A stretch of DNA of 64,000 nucleotides from JAJXWB01 sp037044955 (GTDB lineage Bacteria; Pseudomonadota; Alphaproteobacteria; Rhizobiales; Beijerinckiaceae). Positions 1 to 8,757 of this stretch are shown piece by piece. The notes under the pieces were generated by a model. That model was not told where the DNA came from, searched no databases, and saw only the letters and a list, made by a program, of their open reading frames with translations. The position numbers were made by a program, and so were the translations under genes. Every line of letters starts with the position of its first letter. Within the stretch, counting starts at the first letter, position 1. The stretch lies in contig JBAOHX010000001.1 of assembly GCA_037044955.1 (NCBI GenBank), forward strand, positions 62,001 through 126,000, in the 5' to 3' direction.

Positions 1-1
1 C

Positions 2-292
2 ATGATCGCCATCGTCGCCACAATCAAGACCAAGCCCGGGCAGGGCGCCGAATTCGAGGCCGTCGCCCGCGAACTCGCCGCAAAGGTGAACGCCGAGGAG
101 CCGGGCTGCAAGCTTTACCAGCTCTGCAAGGCGAGCGAGCCGGACACCTACGTGTTCATCGAGCGCTATGCCGATCAGGCCGCGGTCGAGACGCATCGCG
201 GCACGGCGCATTTCAAGGAGCTCGGCAAGAAGATGGGCGCCTTCATGGACGGCCGCCCGGACGTGAAGATTTTGCAGGAAGTCCAGGCGTAG
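2..292 (+). CDS. ABM-domain quinol monooxygenase-like protein
   Basis: This 96-residue protein has the length and pattern of the antibiotic biosynthesis monooxygenase (ABM, dimeric alpha/beta-barrel) family. It opens with a short beta strand (MIAIVATIKTK), continues with a helix (EFEAVARELAAKV), then has the EPGCKLYQL and YVFIERYADQAAVETH signatures and a C-terminal HFKELGKKM helix. Relatives include YgiN-type quinol monooxygenases and heme or polyketide oxygenases; the substrate cannot be told from sequence. The ATG lies at the second base of the window, so the ribosome binding site is outside and a slightly longer N-terminus cannot be excluded, although the length is already normal. It is followed by two tandem hairpins. 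Family assignment is solid, exact function is not. Confidence 0.85.
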   Translation: MIAIVATIKTKPGQGAEFEAVARELAAKVNAEEPGCKLYQLCKASEPDTYVFIERYADQAAVETHRGTAHFKELGKKMGAFMDGRPDVKILQEVQA

Positions 293-310
293 CCTGAAAC
301 TCCGCCGGTC

Positions 311-382
311 CTTCCGCGTTCATCTGTGTGGCGGAAGGGTCCGACAAATCCTTCGCGGCGCCCTCAAATCGGCGCCGCGAAG
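311..382. other. Two tandem inverted repeats downstream of the ABM gene
   Basis: Two hairpins lie back to back. CTTCCGC at 311-317 pairs with GCGGAAG at 331-337. CTTCGCGGCGCC at 351-362 pairs perfectly with GGCGCCGCGAAG at 371-382 around an 8-base loop. There is no clear T-run after either, so they may act as a weak terminator or leader structure between the ABM gene and the OmpA-like gene. The pairing is seen; the role is inference. Confidence 0.5.
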
Positions 383-463
383 CCCATCTTTGCCCCGACG
401 CTTCCCCTTCAGCCGCGACCGTGGCTGGACGAGGCCGGTTTTTTCGCCGGCGGCGAGGGCACG

Positions 464-2387
464 ATGCGCATCACCAAGCAGAACCTTCTGGCCGGCGTCA
501 TGGCGCCGGCGCTTCTCATTGCGCAGGCGAGCGCGGGGCTGGCGGCCGGCGCCGCCGGCCTTCAACTGGCGCAGGCGCAGCCCGAACAGGGTCGCGAGAA
601 CCGCCAAGGGCAGCCGGTGCGGCCTGCCGCCCCCGCGGCCCGCCCGCCGCAAGCGCCGGCCGCCGTTCCAAATGCCGCGCAACCCCGCCCGGCGCCTGTC
701 CCGCACGCCGCCCCGCCCGCGCAGCCGATGCGCCAGCCCGCGCAGGCGCCGGAAGCGCCGCGCGTCCAGCCGCCGCGTCCCGCCCCGGCAGCGCCGCCGC
801 CGCACGCGCCGCCGCCGAGCGCGCCCCGCGCGGCGCAACCCTCAGTGCAGCCGCCCGCGCAAACCGCCCCCCGTCCGGCGCCCGAGCCGCCGCGCATCCA
901 GCAGCGTCCGGCGGTCGCGCCGCCGGCCGCGAATCGCGAGGCGACGCCGCAGCCCCAACGCGAGCCGCCGAGACCCGGCCCTGCCGGCGCTTCGCCGCAA
1001 CCGCGCGCCCCGGCGGGCGGCCCGCCGGCTTCGGCGCCGCAGTCCCCGAATAGCGTTCCGCAGCCGCCCCGCGCCCAGCCCGCGCCCGGCGCTGCGCCAC
1101 CCGCCGCAACGAGGAGGCGCCCCCTCCGCCCAGCCCTCGCCTGTCGCGCCCCCGCCCTCAGCCGGTCGCCCGGCGCCGGTCCCCGGGCAGGGCGCTCGCC
1201 CGCAGCAGGGCGGCCCGCTGCCGCCCCTGCCCGGACAGCCGCCGCGCCCGGCGCCCGGCGGCGCCCAACCCGGCGCCCCGCTCGCGCCGCCGCCTCCGGC
1301 GACGGCTGCGCCGTCGACCGTTCCGCAGCCGGGCGCGCCGGCCGCCAACGCGCCGGTGCAACGTGTGCCAGACGCGCCGGCGGGCCAGCCGCCGCGCGCG
1401 GGCGGTTCCGGCCGCATCGGGCCGGCCGGCGCGGCGGCTCTCGGCGCCGCCGCCGGCGCGGTCGGCGGCTTCCTGCTGACGCGGCCGGGCGCCGAGCCGC
1501 GCTCGCTCGACGCCGTGCAGCGCGAGCGACGCGAATATCGCGACAGGGACGCGCTCGTCTATCAGGAGCCGGGCCGCACCATCGTGCGCGACGGCGACCG
1601 CTACTTCCTGCGCCACGACGAGAACGAGCGCTTTCGCGCGCTTGGCGGCGACGTGCGCAGCGAGCGGCGCGGCGACCAGTTCGTGACCGTCTATCGCGGC
1701 CGCGACGGCGACGAGGTCGTCACCATCACCGACGCCGACGGCAATCTGATCCGTCGCTACCGTCGTGCGCGCGACGGGTCGGAGATCGTCATCATCGACA
1801 ACAGCTATCGCGGCGGCCAGCGCGCCTATGCCGACGAAGTCGTCGTGCTGCCGCCGCCGCCGCTGCGCATTCCGGCGGAGCGCTACATCGTCGACGCCGC
1901 CGGCGCGGACGAGCGCCTGATCTACGATACGCTGACCGCGCCGCCGGTCGCGCCGATCCCGCGCCGCTTCACGCTCGACGAAATCCGATCGAGCCCGGAC
2001 GTGCGCGCCTATACGCGCAGCGTCGATCTCGACACCGTCAATTTCGACACGGGCTCATGGACGCTCGCGCCGGACCAGACGCGGAAGCTCGGCGCGCTTG
2101 CGCAGGCGCTGAACCAGGCGATCCAGCGCAACGCCAACGAGGTCTATCTCGTGGAAGGCCACACGGATGCGGTGGGCTCGCCCGTCGACAACATCTCGCT
2201 GTCCGACAGGCGCGCGCAATCCGTGGCGGAAATTCTCACGCGCGACTTCGGCGTGCCGCCGGAAAACCTGACGACGCAGGGCTACGGCGCGCAATATCCG
2301 AAGGTGCAGACGCAAGGCGCGGAGCGGCGCAACCGCCGCGTCGTCGTGCGGCGCATCACCAATCTGCTCAGCGGGCAGAACCAGTAA
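464..2387 (+). CDS. OmpA-family peptidoglycan-binding protein with long Pro/Ala-rich region (frameshifted near 1110)
   Basis: After correcting one +1 shift near 1090-1125 the product is about 640 residues. It starts at ATG 464 with a signal peptide (MRITKQNLLAGVMAPALLI, then ALA-type cleavage region). A very long Pro/Ala/Gln-rich linker of about 270 residues follows, then a Gly/Ala segment (AAALGAAAGAVGGFLLTRPG) and a region with DRDALVYQEPGRTIVRDGDRY. The C-terminal OmpA domain carries VNFDTGSWTL, VEGHTDAVG and NISLSDRRAQSV, the usual peptidoglycan contact motifs. The role is anchoring the outer membrane or periplasmic complexes to the wall. The first 210 or so codons and the rest lie in different frames; the GC-rich run around position 1110 is the likely site of an extra base. 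Upstream in-frame codons are ignored because the signal peptide begins at 464. Confidence 0.8.
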
Positions 2388-2401
2388 GGGAGAGGCGGCG
2401 G

Positions 2402-3658
2402 TTACTGCGCCGCTGTCTGCCAATTGCCGGAAAGATCGCCGGCATCGAGGGCGCGCAGCGCGGCCTCGCGCGCGGCGATATAGTCGCGCGTGATCGGCAC
2501 GACGTCGTGCCGGCGCGCGAGCTGTAACTGAAAAACGCCTTCGCCTTCGATGCGGAAGGAAAGTTCCGAGATCGAGAGATAGAATTCCCACATGCGGCAG
2601 AATCGCTCGTCGTAGAGCGCCTTTGCTTCGTCGCGCCGCGCCATGAACCGCTCGCGCCAGGCCTTCAGCGTCTCCGCGTAATGCATGCGCAGGATTTCGA
2701 CGTCGGCGATGAAAAGCCCGGCCTTTTCGACCGAAGCCGCGATCTCCGACAGCGAGGGAATGTAGCCGCCCGGGAAAATGTATTTTGAAATCCACGCATT
2801 CGTCGCGCCCGGCCCGTCCGGGCGGCCGATCGTATGCAGGAGCGCGACGCCGTCTTCGGTCAGCAGCTCCGCCAGCTTGGCGAAGAAGGCGTCGTAATGC
2901 GCCGCGCCCACATGCTCGAACATGCCGACCGAAACGACCCGGTCGAACGGGCCTTGCGTGTCGCGGTAGTCCTCCAGCCGAAACCTCACGCGGGGCGAGA
3001 GCCCTTCGCTTGCGGCGCGGCCTTCGGCGAGCGCGAGCTGTTCGGTCGAGAGCGTTATGCCCGTGACGTCGGCCCGGCAATGGCGTGCGAGATAGAGCGC
3101 CATGCCGCCCCAGCCCGAGCCTATGTCCAGCGTCTTGTGGCCGGGTTCGATCAGGAGCTTGGCGGCGATGTGGCGCCTCTTGGCGAGTTGCGCTTCGTCC
3201 AGGCTCATGTCCGGCCGCTCGAAATAGGCGCAGGAATATTGCCGGTCGCGGTCGAGGAACAGGTCGTAGAGCCGCCCGTCGAGGTCGTAGTGATGGGCTA
3301 CGTTGGATCGAGAGCGGGCGCGCTCGTTGCGCCAGAGTTTTCCCGCCGCGCGCCGCGCCGCCCAGATCGCCCGCATCGGCAGGGGCGGGGCGCGCCTGAC
3401 GGCGTTGCTCATGACGATGCGCAGGAAGTCCAGGATCGTGCCGGAGGCCATGACCAGCCGGCCGTCCATGTAGAGTTCGCCGAGCGCAAGCTCGGGATTG
3501 CGGACGAGCTCGAACGGGCCGCTGCGGTCGACGAAGCGGATCGCCACCAACGCGCCCTCGCCGTCGCCGAAGCGCTGCCGCGCGCCATCGGCATATTCGA
3601 TTTCCAGATTGCCGCGCCGGACAATCCGTGACGCCAGCCCGGCCAGCAGTCTCTGCAT
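2402..3658 (-). CDS. cfa: Cyclopropane-fatty-acyl-phospholipid synthase family methyltransferase
   Basis: This 418-residue protein is full length for the CFA synthase family, which moves a methylene group from S-adenosylmethionine to unsaturated acyl chains of membrane phospholipids. Seen in sequence: an N-terminal SCP2-like part (FELVRNPELALGELYMDG), the NVAHHYDLDGRLYDLFLD box, the YSCAYFERPDMSLDEAQ box, and the SAM-binding DIGSGWGGMALYLA at about residue 185. FDRVVSVGMFEHVG and SKYIFPGGYIPS follow, and then the C-terminal MWEFYLSISELSFR. ATG 3658 begins MQRLLAGLASR; longer in-frame extension upstream has no family match. It converges on the OmpA-like gene with only 14 bases between stops. 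CFA enzymes are typically stationary-phase or acid-stress functions; no regulation can be read here. Confidence 0.93.
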   Translation of the reverse strand: MQRLLAGLASRIVRRGNLEIEYADGARQRFGDGEGALVAIRFVDRSGPFELVRNPELALGELYMDGRLVMASGTILDFLRIVMSNAVRRAPPLPMRAIWAARRAAGKLWRNERARSRSNVAHHYDLDGRLYDLFLDRDRQYSCAYFERPDMSLDEAQLAKRRHIAAKLLIEPGHKTLDIGSGWGGMALYLARHCRADVTGITLSTEQLALAEGRAASEGLSPRVRFRLEDYRDTQGPFDRVVSVGMFEHVGAAHYDAFFAKLAELLTEDGVALLHTIGRPDGPGATNAWISKYIFPGGYIPSLSEIAASVEKAGLFIADVEILRMHYAETLKAWRERFMARRDEAKALYDERFCRMWEFYLSISELSFRIEGEGVFQLQLARRHDVVPITRDYIAAREAALRALDAGDLSGNWQTAAQ

Positions 3659-3774
3659 CGTGGACCCCGGTTGGTCGGCGGCGCAGACGCGGTCCGCGCT
3701 GCGCCCCTTGCCGTATCGCCAGATAGGGGAGGCGTCGTCGCAAGCAACCTCGACCGCGGAATTTGGGCGATCAT

Positions 3775-3803
3775 GCCGGCCGATCGCCTCTGGATCGGCC
3801 GGC
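3775..3803. other. Strong hairpin in the cfa / exported-protein intergenic region
   Basis: GCCGGCCGATC at 3775-3785 pairs with GATCGGCCGGC at 3793-3803 around a 7-base loop. A second imperfect palindrome (CAGTCCGG with CCGGACTG) lies at about 3850-3882. The 3659-3943 gap holds no gene I can support, only these structures and whatever promoters serve the divergent cfa and 3944 genes. Confidence 0.45.
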
Positions 3804-3943
3804 GCCGGGCGTGATAGCCTCAGCTTGTCGTCTCGGGCCAAGCGCCCGGGACAGTCCGGACAAAGGCGGTTTGCCGGACTGGGACGCGAGGAGGCCGGAT
3901 ACCGGGCGGCGATGGCGCCGTCCGAGCTTTCGGAGTTTGCGTC

Positions 3944-4423
3944 ATGCGTACCAGCGCCCGCCTCGCTTTCGGTCTGCTTCTGCCATTTCTGGCGCCCGTG
4001 GCGGCGCTCGCCGGCGCTCATGCTCCGGCCGCGCCCACTATCGTCCGTCCGGGCTTCGCGCCTGTGGCGTCTGGCCCGAAAGCGATTCGGCTTGCTCCGC
4101 GACCGCCGTATGGGCCGCCGCAGACCGCCATCTACGGGCCGCCGCGGAATTACCCGCTCCACGCCCGCCGCCATCGCGGCCAGGAGACTGGTTTCGCCGG
4201 GTGGCCGGCGGTCTACCAGCCAGCCGTCGAAGGCGCCCCCCAGGCGCAGGCCGCGCCGTCAGGCGACCGCGCGCCGCCGCGCCCGGTCGTCGTCACGAAC
4301 TACAGGGGCGCGCCGCCGCTCTGGCAGGGCGACGCCGGCTACGTCGCCCAGCCCGTCATCTACGATGTGGGGACCGTGCTGCGCCGCTACCCGCTGAGCG
4401 GCATGGCGCCCATCGGCAAATAG
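3944..4423 (+). CDS. Hypothetical exported Pro/Tyr-rich protein
   Basis: This 159-residue protein has a clear Sec signal peptide (MRTSARLAFGLLLPFLAPVAALAGAHA) and a mature part rich in Pro, Ala, Arg and Tyr (RPPYGPPQTAIYGPPRNYP). No enzyme motif, lipobox or membrane segment is visible after the signal. I do not recognise a family. It probably resides in the periplasm or is secreted. The start follows GGAG about nine bases upstream. It stands alone between divergent cfa and hemA and could be a lineage-specific envelope protein. The coding call rests on the signal peptide and on codon use matching the neighbours. Confidence 0.6.
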   Translation: MRTSARLAFGLLLPFLAPVAALAGAHAPAAPTIVRPGFAPVASGPKAIRLAPRPPYGPPQTAIYGPPRNYPLHARRHRGQETGFAGWPAVYQPAVEGAPQAQAAPSGDRAPPRPVVVTNYRGAPPLWQGDAGYVAQPVIYDVGTVLRRYPLSGMAPIGK

Positions 4424-4637
4424 GCTAAAGGCCAAACCCGGCCGGGCATGATCTAGCTCAAGGCGCGATGTGGCCGGCCGGTGAATATGGCCGCGGTTCG
4501 GGAGAGGTGCGGCGTTTCAGCGCTCGCATTCAATTTCAGAACCTTATATGGATGTGGCCGGGAGATTGGTCCGCTGGATTTGACAAGGCCCGCATGAACG
4601 GGCGGAGATGTCAGCGGATCGCGAAAGGATCGTCAGG
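4424..4637 (+). promoter_or_regulatory. hemA upstream region with repeated ATGTGGCCG words
   Basis: The 214 bases ahead of hemA hold no gene. The word ATGTGGCCG occurs at 4468-4476 and 4552-4560 with a variant (ATATGGCCG) between them. The same word occurs twice in the intergenic region at 8687-8725. A TTGACA-like hexamer occurs near 4579. No FNR-type or Irr-type box was evident by eye. The promoter location is inference. Confidence 0.3.
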
Positions 4638-5922
4638 ATGCGTTACGGGCGCTATTTCGAGGCTGCGATCGGCCAGTTGCGCAACGAGCGGCGGTACCGG
4701 GTTTTCGCCAATCTGGAGCGCGATACGTCGGATCTGCCGCGCGCGACGTGGCGGGCGGACGACGGGTCGCAGCGCGACGTGACGATCTGGTGCTCCAACG
4801 ATTATCTCGGCATGGGCCGCCACCCGGACGTGGTCGAGGCGATGCGTTCGACGGCGCAGAAGCTCGGCGCGGGCGCCGGCGGCACGCGCAACATTTCCGG
4901 CACCAACGCGCCGCTGGTCGAGCTGGAGGCGGAACTCGCCGACCTGCACGGCAAGGAGGCGGCGCTGGTCTTCACGTCGGGCTGGATTTCCAACCTGGCG
5001 GGCATCTCGACCATCGCCGACCTGATGCCGAACTGCGTCATCCTGTCGGACGCGCTCAACCACAATTCGATGATCGAGGGCGTGAAGCGTTCGAGCGCCG
5101 AGCGGAAAATCTGGCGCCACAACGACGTCGCGCATCTGGAAGAGCTGCTGGCGGCCGAGCCCTACGAGCGGCCGAAGCTGATCCTGTTCGAGAGCCTGTA
5201 TTCGATGGACGGCGACATCGCGCCGATCGCGGCGATCGCCGATCTCGCCGAGAAGTACAATGCGATGACCTATATCGACGAGGTGCATGCGGTGGGCATG
5301 TACGGGCCGCGCGGCGGCGGGCGTGTGCGAGCGCGATGGGGTGATGGCCCGCATCGACGTGATCGAGGGCACGCTGGCCAAGGGGTTCGGCACGCTCGGC
5401 GGCTATATCGCGGGGGATGCTGCGGTGATCGACGCGGTGCGCAGCTATGCGCCGTCGTTCATCTTCACCACGGCGCTGCCGCCGGCGGTTGCGGCCGCGG
5501 CCTGCGCGGCGGTGCGGGCGCTCAAGGGGCGGCCGGACCTGCGTGAAAGGCACCAGCGCCAGGCGTGGCTGACCAAGCATGCGCTGGAGGCTGCGGGCCT
5601 GCCGGTTCTGGAGAACCCCTCGCATATCGTGCCGGTGATGGTGCGCGACGCGGAGAAGTGCAAGGCGGCGAGCGACCTTTTGATGGAGCGCCACGGCATC
5701 TACATCCAGCCGATCAACTATCCGACGGTGCCGCGCGGCGAGGAGCGTCTGCGCATCACGCCGACGCCGCTGCATTCGGACGCGCTGGTCGCCGAACTCG
5801 TCGAAGCCCTCGTCGACGTCTGGAAGACCCTCGACCTGCCTTTCGTCCAGCCGAAGCTGGAGACGCCGCGCGAAGTCGACGCCGCCTGCGCCTACCCCGA
5901 GTTCCGCAAGGCTGCGGAATAG
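4638..5922 (+). CDS. hemA: 5-aminolevulinate synthase (frameshifted near 5321)
   Basis: This is the PLP-dependent enzyme that condenses glycine and succinyl-CoA to 5-aminolevulinate, the first step of tetrapyrrole synthesis in alphaproteobacteria. The N-terminal part carries RRYRVFANLERD, WCSNDYLGMG, GAGAGGTRNISGT, SDALNHNSMIEG and YIDEVHAVGMYGPRGGG. After one extra C near 5321 the next frame carries ERDGVMARIDVIEGTLAKGFG, with the PLP-binding lysine in GTLAKGFG, and YAPSFIFTTALPP to the normal C-terminus. Corrected length is about 427 residues. I chose ATG 4638 because it begins MRYGRYFEAAIGQLRNERRY, the usual start of the family, and follows an AGGA motif; ATG 4608 adds ten unmatched residues. 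A strong terminator follows. Confidence 0.92.
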
Positions 5923-5948
5923 GGAAGCGCTTGTCAGCGCAACGATCA

Positions 5949-5976
5949 GGGCCGGCTTCGCCGGCCCTTTTCTTTT
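5949..5976 (+). terminator. Rho-independent terminator after hemA
   Basis: A perfect 8-base stem (GGGCCGGC at 5949-5956 and GCCGGCCC at 5960-5967) with a 3-base loop is followed directly by TTTTCTTTT. It lies 26 bases after the hemA stop and before the separately transcribed wax ester synthase gene. Confidence 0.88.
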
Positions 5977-6063
5977 GCGGGCCTGGTCCGCAAGCATGGG
6001 CCAGCGCAAAGCGCGCGTGAAAAGTCTGCGCCATTGTCTGCGGCGATCGACCGGGAGGACGCA

Positions 6064-7554
6064 ATGCGCACCGCCAGCGGGCTCGATGGAGCCTTTCTCA
6101 GTCTCGAAACCGAGGCGACGCCGATGCATGTCGGGTCGCTGCACGTATTCGAGACTCCGCCGCGCTACGCCAGGGATTTCTGCGGCGAAGTGAGGCGCAT
6201 GATCGCCGGCCGGCTGCATCTCGCGCCGATCTTCACGCGGCGCCTCGTCGCGACGCCGTTCAACTTCGCCAATCCCGTGTGGATCGACACGGACGCCGAT
6301 CTCACGTTCCACATCCAGCGCGTCGATTTGCCGGAGCCCGGAACGATCCGGCAGTTGCAGGATCGCGTCGCCGACCTGCATGCGCAGGTTCTCGACCGCG
6401 AGCGTCCGCTGTGGATGATCTACGTGTTCGAAGGGCTCGCCGACGGGCGCAAGGCCTATTACGTCAAGATCCATCATGCGCTGCTCGACGGGCAGGCGGG
6501 CGCCGCGCTCGCCGCCGCCCTGTTCGACCTGTCGCCCAAACCCGCGCCGACCAAGCCCGCTTCCGCAAAGTCTCGTACGAAAAAGCCGGCAGTCGCCGAG
6601 CCCGGCGCGCTCGATCTCATCGCCAACGCCTTCCGCCACGACGCCGGGCAATATGTGAAGCTCGTGCGCTATCTCCCGGAGATCGCGCGCACGCTCGGCG
6701 GCATGGTCTTCGGCGGCGAGACGCGGGGCGCCGGCAAGAGCGCCAACAAGAGCGCCGGTCGGCTCAGCGACAACATCGCCTTCGGCCCGCGCACGCCGCT
6801 GAACGTGACGATATCGGGCGAGCGCAGTTTCGCCGCGCTCACCGTCCCGCTCGACGAAGTGAAGGCCGTCGCGCGCGCCTGCGGCGCGACGATCAACGAC
6901 ATCGCGCTCGCATTGTGCAGCGGCGCCTTGCGGCGCTATCTCACGCGCCACGGCGGCCTGCCGAAGAAGCCGCTGATGGCGACCATGCCGATCTCGCTGC
7001 GCGCCAAGGGCGATACGGAGATGACGACGCAGGCGACGCTGAGCCTGGTCAATCTGGCGACCAACATCGCCGATCCCCTGAAGCGGCTGGAGGCGCTGCG
7101 CGCGGCGTCCGGCGCGACGAAGTCGGTCGCCGGCAAGGCGAAGTCGATCATCCCGACCGACTTCCCCACGATGGGCGTCCCCTGGCTGGTCGGCGCCATC
7201 GCCGAACTCTATGGCCGTTCGCGTATCGCCAGCATCGCGCCGCCGCTCGCCAATGTCGTGATCTCCAACGTGCCGGGGCCGCCGATGCCGCTCTATGCGG
7301 CGGGCCTGCGCATGACCGACTACTGGCCGCTGTCGATCGTGGAGCACGGCGTCGGGCTGAACATCACCATGATGAGCTACAACGGCACGCTCGGCGTCGG
7401 CTTCACGGCGGCGCGCTGCGCGGTGGAGGACGCCAACGAGCTCGTCGCCGATTTCCTCAGCGCCTTCGCGCAATTGAAAAAGGCGATCGCCGAACGCGAC
7501 GGCGTCGCGGCGCCGAAGAAGCGCGTGGTCAAACGCAACGCGCGCGCCGCGTGA
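6064..7554 (+). CDS. Wax ester synthase / diacylglycerol acyltransferase (WS/DGAT)
   Basis: This 496-residue protein is the usual length for bacterial WS/DGAT. These enzymes esterify acyl-CoA to fatty alcohols or diacylglycerol and so make storage wax esters or triacylglycerol at the membrane. Seen: the N-terminal LDGAFLSLETEATPMHVGSL, the catalytic HHxxxDG motif as HHALLDG near residue 137, a basic Ala/Lys-rich insert after it (KPAPTKPASAKSRTKK), the NDIALALCSGALRRYL segment, and the C-terminal NVVISNVPGPPMPLYAAG motif. ATG 6064 follows GGGAGGA; the longer in-frame ATG at 6034 lacks this. It stands downstream of the hemA terminator and upstream of a crotonase gene, so lipid or acyl-CoA metabolism is a consistent theme. 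Confidence 0.9.
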   Translation: MRTASGLDGAFLSLETEATPMHVGSLHVFETPPRYARDFCGEVRRMIAGRLHLAPIFTRRLVATPFNFANPVWIDTDADLTFHIQRVDLPEPGTIRQLQDRVADLHAQVLDRERPLWMIYVFEGLADGRKAYYVKIHHALLDGQAGAALAAALFDLSPKPAPTKPASAKSRTKKPAVAEPGALDLIANAFRHDAGQYVKLVRYLPEIARTLGGMVFGGETRGAGKSANKSAGRLSDNIAFGPRTPLNVTISGERSFAALTVPLDEVKAVARACGATINDIALALCSGALRRYLTRHGGLPKKPLMATMPISLRAKGDTEMTTQATLSLVNLATNIADPLKRLEALRAASGATKSVAGKAKSIIPTDFPTMGVPWLVGAIAELYGRSRIASIAPPLANVVISNVPGPPMPLYAAGLRMTDYWPLSIVEHGVGLNITMMSYNGTLGVGFTAARCAVEDANELVADFLSAFAQLKKAIAERDGVAAPKKRVVKRNARAA

Positions 7555-7625
7555 CGCGCCGGTCCGGAGACGGTTAGACTGCGAGAAGCGAGGCTCGCGC
7601 AAAGCGGGCCGCAGGAGGCGCGCCC

Positions 7626-8411
7626 ATGTCCGATTCCATCCGCATCTCGCGCGACGGGCCAGTGACCATCGTCGAGATCGACCGTCCGCATCGCCGCAAC
7701 GCCGTCGACGGCGCGACCGCCAACGGACTGTTCGACGCCTTCCGCGCCTTCGACGCGGACGAGTCGGCGTCGGTGGCGGTCTTCTGCGGCGTAGGCGACG
7801 CCTTCTGCGCCGGCGCCGACCTCAAGGCGCTGGCCGAGGGCGACAGGGAAAAGCGCCGCGAACTCGGCGGCCAGAACACCATGGCGCCGATGGGCCCGAG
7901 CCGGCTGCGCCTCGGCAAGCCGGTCATCGCCGCGATCGAGGGCTATGCCGTGGCGGGCGGTCTGGAGCTGGCGCTGTGGGCCGACATGCGCGTGATGGCG
8001 GAAGACGCCACGCTCGGCGTGTTCTGCCGGCGCTTCGGCGTGCCGCTGGTCGATCTCGGCACGATAAGGCTGCCGCGCCTTATCGGCCATGCGCGCGCGA
8101 TGGATCTGATCTTGACCGGGCGTCCCGTGGGCGCGGCGGAGGCGCTCTCGTTTGGCTTGGCGAGCCGCGTCGTCCCGCGCGGGCAGGCGCGCGAAGCCGC
8201 GATCGAACTTGCGCGCCAGATCGCGGCCTTTCCTCAAGCCTGCATGCGCGCGGACAGGCTGTCGGCGCTCGCGCAATGGGACATGTCGGAAGACGAGGCC
8301 ATCGTCAACGAGATGCGCGGCGGCCTCGCCGTCATCGCCTCAGGCGAGACGCTGTCGGGCGCGCAACGTTTCGCGGGCGGGCAGGGCCGTCACGGAAAGT
8401 TCGAACGATAG
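7626..8411 (+). CDS. Crotonase-family protein (enoyl-CoA hydratase/isomerase-like)
   Basis: This 261-residue protein has the crotonase fold signatures: RPHRRNAVDG, the first oxyanion-hole segment DAFCAGADLKAL and the second, GYAVAGGLELAL, which includes the first of the two usual catalytic glutamates. The second glutamate of classic hydratases, expected in a GxPE motif, is replaced (GVFCRRFGVPL). It may therefore not be a true hydratase; isomerase, hydrolase or lyase activity is equally possible. AGGAGG precedes the ATG. It starts 71 bases after the WS/DGAT gene and may be co-transcribed with it. It converges on a small membrane-protein gene with one base between stops. Confidence 0.82.
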   Translation: MSDSIRISRDGPVTIVEIDRPHRRNAVDGATANGLFDAFRAFDADESASVAVFCGVGDAFCAGADLKALAEGDREKRRELGGQNTMAPMGPSRLRLGKPVIAAIEGYAVAGGLELALWADMRVMAEDATLGVFCRRFGVPLVDLGTIRLPRLIGHARAMDLILTGRPVGAAEALSFGLASRVVPRGQAREAAIELARQIAAFPQACMRADRLSALAQWDMSEDEAIVNEMRGGLAVIASGETLSGAQRFAGGQGRHGKFER

Positions 8412-8412
8412 C

Positions 8413-8634
8413 CTATTCGCCCTTGCCGCCGACGAGATCGGCTGCGGTCATCGTGACGAGCGCGGTGAAGAAGGCGCCCGTGCCGGCGAGGCCGAGAATG
8501 ACGGCGAGCGGATAGCCGATCACGACGAATCCCGCGAGCAGCGCGACGACGGCGAGCGCGGCCGCGACGAAGAGCAGTCGCGAGGGCTTGGCGGAAACGG
8601 GTTCGGTTGTGGCGACGGCGGCGGTCTGGCTCAT
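8413..8634 (-). CDS. Small two-TM membrane protein
   Basis: This 73-residue protein consists almost entirely of two predicted transmembrane helices (LLFVAAALAVVALLAGFVVIG and PLAVILGLAGTGAFFTALVT). They sit between a polar N-terminus (MSQTAAVATTEPVSAKPSR) and a short charged tail. I recognise no family. Its stop abuts that of the crotonase gene, and GGGAG lies about nine bases before the ATG. Codon use matches the region. The function is unknown. Confidence 0.55.
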   Translation of the reverse strand: MSQTAAVATTEPVSAKPSRLLFVAAALAVVALLAGFVVIGYPLAVILGLAGTGAFFTALVTMTAADLVGGKGE

Positions 8635-8686
8635 GGCGGCTGGCTCCCGGTAAAGGTTGTGGCCAATCGAAATCGACGTCAGCTTA

Positions 8687-8725
8687 TGAATGTGGCCGCA
8701 GGAAATGTCGATTGAATGTGGCCGC
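8687..8725. repeat. 13-bp direct repeat TGAATGTGGCCGC
   Basis: The word occurs at 8687-8699 and 8713-8725, 26 bases apart start to start, in the gap between the small membrane protein and the AbrB-type gene. A related word (ATGTGGCCG) recurs in the hemA upstream region. It could be a regulator site or part of a dispersed element. Confidence 0.4.
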
Positions 8726-8757
8726 TGCCAATTGTCGCAGCCAAGGCCTGGCAGCCT

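Noticed and set aside
464..2387. A collagen-like or spider-silk-like structural repeat in the Pro/Ala-rich region
   Set aside because: The region is compositionally biased, but I could find no regular period. It fits a wall-spanning linker ahead of an OmpA domain.
5056..7602. An 848-codon minus-strand frame across hemA and the wax ester synthase
   Set aside because: Arg/Asp-rich translation without motifs, opposite two well-supported enzymes.
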